DNA of 64,000 bases from assembly GCA_030760725.1 (NCBI GenBank), contig JASWHV010000017.1:12938124-13002123 (forward strand), in the 5' to 3' direction. Position numbers and translations under genes: made by a program. Source of the stretch: Neostapfia colusana. Its lineage: Eukaryota > Streptophyta > Magnoliopsida > Poales > Poaceae. The notes beneath the pieces are model-generated. The model had not been told where the DNA came from. It was given only the letters and a program-made list of their open reading frames with translations, and made no database searches. Shown here piece after piece: positions 58,115-64,000 of the stretch (positions are counted from its first letter, which is position 1; every line of letters begins with the position of its first letter).

Positions 58115-59391
58115 TGTCGAAGTGTTTCCTGTGACACTTCCCCCGGTCTGCCTGGAGCAGCCCGCAGAGGTTCTTTTTTAGGAGGGGGTTAGTGGTTTTG
58201 AGCGTCGTAGCACGATGGCGAGATGAACACGAGGATTTATGTGGTTCGGGCCGCCGGAGCGTAATACCCTACGTCCACGGTGTTATTGTTGTATTGCTTG
58301 CGTGTATGAGTGTGTGAGGTTGCTAGGTTGCGAACATGAACCCCTTGCCCGGAGGCTACCCCGATCCTTTTGTAGCCCAAGGTCGGGGCAGTTACAATAT
58401 GGCCCGGGGCCCGACAGATGGTCCCGCTGCTGTTCGTACCCTATACATGCGCTAGGGCATTTACAGCTACATGTAATGTCGCTATCGGAGGAGTCAAGGC
58501 ATGCCGCCTGCCACGTTGGGCGCCTCTGACCAGGTAGCAGGTGATGATGAAGACCTCGTCTTGTCGGTGCATCTTTCCCTCTGTTGGCCGGCTCTGTGCT
58601 GTTAGGTGGCACTGTTCCGCTGTCACGCCTCGCCGCCATGTCTTGTCACCGTAATGGTGAACAGGCGTAGGACGGAGGCATGCGTCGTGAGCCATGCTTC
58701 TAGGGAATGTGCGAGCCTTGAATGCACGGTATGACAGTGCACCTTCCTCTTTACTCCTTGGCTATATGCCCATTGCTTGTCAGCGCGGCACCCGGGTGGC
58801 TGGCCCCGGGGACACGCATCGTCACCGGAGCAGTCTTGTGGAGTAGCGAGGGGTCTTGAGTCATTGGACACGTGGCAACGCCGGAGCTCTCCCTGGCAGG
58901 AGGGGAGGTCCGGAGCCGTAGGACACGTGATAGCACCGGAGCCCTCCTTGGCGGGAAGGGACGCCTGGAGCTGTTTCCCACGTGGCAGCACCGGAGGCCT
59001 CCCATGTTGGAGGTCGGGCCCGGAGCCGTAGGACACGTGGCACCTCCGGAGCTCTCTCTAGCGAGAGACGTGGCTCGGAGGTCCCAGACACATGGCAGTG
59101 TCGGATCCCTCCCTGGCGGGTGGTCTGGCCCGGCACCATCAGACACGTGGCGGCTCCGGAGCCATCCTCGGCCGGTAGTGAGACTCAGAGCCTGCGGACG
59201 CGTGGCAGCCTCGGAGCCCTCCTTAGCAGGTGGCCAGACCCGAGGCCTAGGACACGCACCCTCTCATGAGTGTTCCCTTGTTGGTGGTTGGGCCCAGCCT
59301 GCAGCCTGGGTCCCTGTCTTCTGCATACGTGCTGATGTATGTCTTCTTTTACTCCTACACGCGGGGGTACCCGGTCTTGAAGGTACTGACA
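58115..59391 (-). repeat. 5' LTR of element F (1277 bp)
   Basis: The plus strand begins TGTCGAAGTG and ends GAAGGTACTGACA. G-box modules about 58855-59250. The TATA position near 58365 reads CCTTTTGTAG, a mutated box. Confidence 0.85.
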
Positions 59392-60440
59392 ATCACGTTG
59401 AAAGGATATGGCGATCTGTTATAGCTATGGTTCATGATTTTTGTATCTAAAAGATATCGACTCCACAACTAGTTTTCATTCACCGCTTCACAAGTTTGGC
59501 CCGTGAACGTATCTCTTGTATATTGTCCAACATTGATCTGGATACTTCAATGTGTCGTAATTACCATTTATATAGATGGTGCATGAACTAATGTCATCTC
59601 GTATAACCTACAAAGTGAAAAACCTAACGTGTGAGCAATAATACCGAGAAAGAAATCTTAGAGACTGTGATACCTTTCTTAATTACGGTGAATATCATAA
59701 GTTACTCGGTTAATTTCAAATTATGATAGACCATTAATTTGAAGTAACATCAAAGGTTTTCCTAGAGCCATTTTTGTCACACGGGACATGCAACCACAAT
59801 GTATGAGGACTAAATGAAACTTACAAGTCTTAGATGGAAATGAAAGTACTTGGAGGTGGGTTTATAAAAATAACCTAAAATGCAAATGCATAAATTTCCC
59901 TTACTTAAATCAAAATTTATCAGCTTGACCAGAATCATGTGGCCTTCAGTTTAAAGAGAAACATTAGTCCATCAAAATATTTTCAAATTTAAGCCCACGG
60001 GCCATCATTTAAGTCAATAACCCACGTGCCTTCCTATCAATTAATGAATGAAAATCGGAGTTTGTTGTGGATACAACCAGAACAAAAAAATAAAATAACC
60101 ACATATTTGTGTGTCTACCAATCACACATATCTATGTTATGTTCAATGTACCCAAGATACGATCACGTGTCCTGTTGGGATGATATGAACGGCTGCTCTG
60201 GCTACTAATAATTTGATGTCTTTGTAATAAAAATGGAAGACTGCTCTGGCTAGTGTTTATCTGCCGTGTTGGAAAGATATGACAATCTGATATAGCTACG
60301 GTTCATTGATTCCGTATCTAAAAGATATCGACTCCCGAACCAAAGTTACTATATAAATTGTTCCCTTGCCTCACTCTTTCTCACCAACATTACAATACAA
60401 AAAAATCTTATATCCAAGGTTTGTAACTTGTGTGGTTATC
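59392..60440 (+). other. Upstream region of receiver gene copy B
   Basis: It matches copy A 17764-18821. It keeps the second, gene-proximal promoter block whole, while the first block is broken by element F. No gene of its own. Confidence 0.6.
60350..60357 (+). promoter_or_regulatory. TATA box of receiver gene copy B
   Basis: TATATAAA, 91 bases before the ATG, with the same CT-rich leader as copy A. Confidence 0.65.
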
Positions 60441-61224
60441 ATGGCTACTTCGCCTCATGTGCTCGTGGTTGACAATTCTTGTGTAGGTCGTGCAATTTCA
60501 ACTAGGTTCCTAGAGCACTATAACATCAGAGGTATGATAGTTTCTATGCCTTTTCATACTTATTTTGCAATTAATATTCTATTTCAGAACTTTACATATC
60601 CTTCAACAATTAATATATTTCCATTTCAGTGACTTCTGTGGCTAATGCTGAGCAGGCTTTGACATTCCTTGATGAGGTATAGCAATAGTTTTATCTAGTT
60701 TATGAAACCATTATCTTAGGTAATGCAATTTTTGTAGTATCGCGGTTATATATTTGTTGTCTTTGATATGTTTGTCTTCATAAACTCTGAATATAGGGAA
60801 ATGATGTGGATTTGATGTTAACTATTTACGGGCCGCTTGGTGGCATGAGTGGATATGAACTTCTATGTGAAGTGAAGGTGACTTTTATGTGAAAGAAGCG
60901 AACTTTTAACTTGCATCATCACCTAATTTGTTCGTGTCATCATTAACAATTTTTTAATATATTATCCTAAATAATGAAACATTTTTCTTCTCAGGAGTCA
61001 CCTGGACTGAATCGTATTCCCGTGGTTATGGTTTTTCTTGATGAAAGCCCAGAAGTGGTTAGAATGTGAGTAAATACATAAGTATCAGTCGTTTACATAG
61101 TGACATATTGTAATATGCAGTTAAAATAATACATTTTCGTAGGTGCATGTATGCAGGAGCAGATGGTTACATCTTTAAGCCTCTGCGGCTTGATGATGTG
61201 CCTTTCATCATGAGCTTCATTTGA
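60441..61224 (+). CDS. Receiver-only response-regulator-like protein, copy B (5 exons, 123 aa)
   Basis: Exons are 60441-60531, 60630-60676, 60797-60877, 60995-61065 and 61143-61224. Exon lengths are identical to copy A (91, 47, 81, 71, 82) and all introns are GT-AG. The protein differs from copy A at three residues by my reading: F for S in AEQALTFLDE, I56 for L56, and K109 for Q109. Copy B therefore keeps the conserved Lys of the receiver KP motif but, like A, has Asn at the second acidic position (D11-N12) and no phospho-acceptor Asp (I56). Phosphorelay function is unlikely. Retention of both frames and all splice sites suggests either recent duplication or selection. It could belong to the short grass-specific type-A or pseudo-type group. 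Confidence 0.85.
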
Positions 61225-62726
61225 TGCTAAAATGGGAGGAATGAATAAAGATTGCGGCTCCGGTGTCCCACTAATTGAATATCTATCGAGCCGCTTAATA
61301 ATCCTTGTTTACATGTGACCATATATGGTCTTTTTATTTCAGTATTTGTGACTTGTCGATGTGCCTTTCATTATGTGCCTGATTTGATGCATAAAATGTA
61401 AGAAATGAACAAAGATTGTGGCTCGAGCGTGTGATTAATCGTTTACCTATTGAGTTTCTTAATGATACTTGTTTACATGTGACCATATATGGTTTTTGTG
61501 TTTCAGCATTTGTGTCTGGATCTATGTAATAGCTGTAAGACTATCTTGTGGCTCAAAGACTTTGTGTAATTGAGATCCATATGTAATGCTATATATAATT
61601 ATGATTACCTATATATCCTTGCGTTTGTGTCACAAATATGTCAAGAGTGTTGTGATTGTTGTTTATTGAAATGGTTACGCATCTCATGATGCTCCTGATT
61701 CCTAAAAATCGCACCATTTAAATAAGGCGGGGTTGAGGTCTATCCCATGATGCCATTAAGATGGTTTGGTTAGTCAAGGTGACTATTAATTTGCAGACAC
61801 CCTCAACTTACCAAATTGAGGGACCATCGAAAAACCCCGCCCCATTTTATTTTTAAAATGTTCTCGTTCTAAAACAGAAACAGCATTGCTTACTTCCATG
61901 TCAGTTTCTTATTGCTAAGCTTTATTTGGCTAAGGCAACACCTCTAAATAAGTAGCACATCAAGGTTTTAATCTTAAGAGGCATTTTGAGCTTCCAAAAA
62001 TCCTTGTTGACTATGATTCCATCATGAATTAAATACCAATATATATATATATATATATTGCATCATAAATATACCTATAGGATGTAAATTCCACGTAAAG
62101 GGATCTTTATGCTCATTATGATTAACTCTACAGTAGAATCAACTAAATTATGTCAAAGAATTAAGTTTTCGTCTACTAACACCCTCATAAATGAAATGTC
62201 AAGAAGGATAGTACTAAAAATCGTAGCTACAATGCTAAGTTTCCTCCAAAGAATATGATATAATGAAGAAAATCTATCCCTAATTATATAGTTACCTAAC
62301 CGTTTGTTTTCCTAAAATCTCATTTGGTTTCCATTTCTTTTGTGGACGGTTATTAAGATTAGAAATTTGTTTTTCACCTTCATGTGACCCAAGTAGAAGA
62401 GTGAATCACCATATTTCTATTGCACTTGCTCAGATCATTTGTTTCTCAAGTATTTATTTGTCCTAAGTATTTACTGCCATGTACCATCTTTGTTGATTAG
62501 TTTGAATAACCATCTACTTAGAAGGAATTAGCTTTGAACTTCTATGTTTTGAATCCGTAGCCTGACCTATTCCTTTGGTTTCCTTTATAAATATATTTAT
62601 AACTTTTATTATAAGTTATATGCATAACTTCTTATAGTAATTTCTTGTGATAAAAATATATATAACTTACTGAAAAACTTATTTGTATAACTTTCCTGAA
62701 TTTTGTACTCAGTTTCTAATCTATCA
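61225..62726 (+). other. Downstream region of receiver gene copy B
   Basis: It matches copy A 19606-20766, 52024-52223 and 53326-53449 in one piece, including the last-exon tandem repeat (61198 and 61360) and the small inverted-repeat element (about 61718-61855). It holds the two empty sites. No gene. Confidence 0.7.
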
Positions 62727-63381
62727 TGAAGTGTCTCGACCCATAAGATCGGAACTAAACATGTAATATTATGCCAGAAACAGATTTCGGTACATAATAT
62801 TACAACACAAGTGAAACCACAACCATACAGAGCTTTGTTACAACGGCATACACTTTAGTACAACAATAATAAGGACTAACATAAGGATGACTAAAGACAT
62901 AAAAACATGGACGACTAGCTCCTCCTCGTACATGGTTCCACGGTAACACCTTGGGTGTGGATGCGACCCTACTCGAAGTCCTCCGAGTTGAAGTCAGGGT
63001 CCTCTGAAGATATCAACAGTTGAGTACAAAAGTACTCAGCAAGCTCCACCTCGCCCTTTGGGATGGAATGAAACAAACATAGATGCAATGCATAACAATA
63101 ATAGTGATGCAACCTAATGTGACTAAATGCAACCAAATAACCCTCCAGAGACATATCTCACCTCATTCTCACAATAGGTGGCTTCCTAATTGTTAGGACC
63201 ACACCATAACCTATCTTATGCCGAGGACACGACCGTCCGAACAGATTCTACACTCTGCAGAGGTTATACATTGTACCCACACGCACGGACCATCAAAGAC
63301 AGCCCGTCATAACTGACACCTAGTCGAAACATCACCCAGACCAGTCATCCCCAACCCAATGTCATGACTTATCTTAATATC
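62727..63381 (-). mobile_element. LTR fragment I (gypsy-type, minus strand)
   Basis: It interrupts copy B at TGAAGTGTCTCGACCC (62727). Read on the minus strand the sequence ends GGGTCGAGACACTTCA and contains the stem-loop TGAGTAC-TTTT-GTACTCA (63021-63038), so it is the 3' part of an LTR. Next to it on the left is host DNA, so it is a 3' or solo LTR. Fragment H interrupts it at 63382. No gene. Confidence 0.6.
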
Positions 63382-64000
63382 TGTCACACCCGGTTTTCCG
63401 AAGAACAACCAAGTGAATATCACATGTATGCCAGGATCATTTTCTCATACATGTGATGACAAATAGTGAAGCATCATTTATTACAAGCCAGGTGTCGAAT
63501 ATAAATAAGTCTTACATAGCATATGTCTCGATGGACAATAATAAGTTCATAACCTAGCAGCGGAATAATTATTCTCGTAGGCTCCGTCATAGGCGTTGCC
63601 CGGGGGACTCCGTGAACCTAGAATCCTTCCTCGGGACCAAAGTCTTGATCATTAAACACCACATTATTCTCTTGACCTGAACAGCAATATAAACCAACAA
63701 ATATGAAAGGTTGAGTACCGACGGTACTCAGCAAGTGTGGGAAAGTTATGTCATGCATGGCTAAAGCAAGGAGAGATTGAACTCAGGGTTAAAGCACTAC
63801 GCAATTAATACCTATCACCTTAGCTTATTAAGCACCTACATTACTACACAGGTTAAATGGTCCTAAACTCCCATCCCATCATCGTAATCAAATAACCATA
63901 GCATCATTTCCAATGTTAAGCTCCCCGCTTAACATCCTCAATTTCCAAAACCATCACTCCTCTAATCATGAATAAGTCCAAGCCGCTCTTGACCGTGAGC
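63382..64000 (-). mobile_element. LTR fragment H, same family as the LTR of element C (minus strand, runs off window)
   Basis: It begins TGTCACACCCGGTTTTCC, the reverse complement of the C LTR end. It is homologous to C at about 23340-23894, e.g. AAGCTCCCCGCTTAACATCCTC and GACCGTGAGC at the edge. The stem-loop at 63712-63730 has an extended stem. Left of it there is no primer site, so it is a 3' or solo LTR. The U3, where C holds its gene fragments, lies outside the window. Confidence 0.7.

Larger units (their letters stand above)
54891..59391 (-). mobile_element. Element F: Tat-like element without gag or pol (minus strand, 3' LTR truncated)
   Basis: The 5' LTR is at 58115-59391. The 3' LTR at 54891-55905 lacks its last about 240 bases on the element strand. 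The internal region is only 2.2 kb. Right flank ATCAC (59392-59396) equals the copy A sequence at the site, while the left flank was deleted together with the LTR end. Confidence 0.85.
53970..62726 (+). repeat. Tandem duplication copy B (host DNA, split by element F)
   Basis: Host sequence lies at 53970-54890 and 59392-62726, matching copy A in order. About 70 host bases (17702-17770 in copy A) are lost at the F insertion. It keeps the empty sites of the copy A LINE and solo LTR, and is cut on the right by an LTR at 62727. An (AT)n run at 62039-62060 is expanded compared with copy A. Confidence 0.85.

Overview
This is nuclear DNA from a grass (Poaceae). The evidence is spliced genes with short GT-AG introns, receiver-domain proteins of the cytokinin response-regulator type beginning MATSP, and long Ty3/gypsy LTR elements with initiator-Met-type primer sites and grass-style GC-rich LTRs. 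The species cannot be named from the sequence. About 85% of the window is transposable element. The only ordinary genes I can support are two tandem copies of a small, intact five-exon response-regulator-like gene (18822-19605 and 60441-61224). No rRNA, tRNA or CRISPR is visible.

The left part (1-16708) is a pile of interrupted elements. A gag-only, Tat-like LTR element carrying an antisense ORF (1-6356) sits in a minus-strand LTR fragment (6357-8136). That fragment sits in a deletion-damaged chromovirus with its 3' LTR (8137-11114), which in turn sits inside a minus-strand Tat-like non-autonomous element (11115-16708). The latter also contains a copia-like solo LTR (13549-15112).

The centre and right are built on a tandem duplication of host DNA. 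Copy A starts near 16787 and copy B near 53970. Copy A was split by a 5'-truncated LINE (20767-52014, minus). Inside the LINE is element C (20871-49731, TSD GCAAT), a non-autonomous LTR element whose LTRs carry pieces of several host genes. Inside C's 3' LTR is element B (25036-47155), a chromovirus with a broken gag-pol. Inside B's gag-pol is element A (31569-42462, minus, TSD CCCAG), a young chromovirus with a 1499-residue gag-pol in one frame. Copy A also holds a solo Tat-like LTR (52224-53320, TSD AATAT). Copy B keeps the empty site for both the LINE and the solo LTR. Copy B has its own insertions: Tat-like element F (54891-59391) and two LTR fragments at the right edge (62727-63381 and 63382-64000).

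How the parts relate. Element A is the only element here with a near-complete protein set (gag, protease, reverse transcriptase, RNase H, integrase, chromodomain), although two conserved residues are changed. B and D are decayed relatives of it. C, F, G and the gag-only element lack pol and would need enzymes from elsewhere. The response-regulator pair keeps the receiver fold but has lost the phospho-acceptor aspartate. Two features cross family lines: arrays of G-box (CACGTG) modules in the U3 of both Tat-like and chromovirus LTRs, and a conserved TGAGTAC/GTACTCA stem-loop in chromovirus-type LTRs. Percent divergences and residue numbers are hand counts and approximate.
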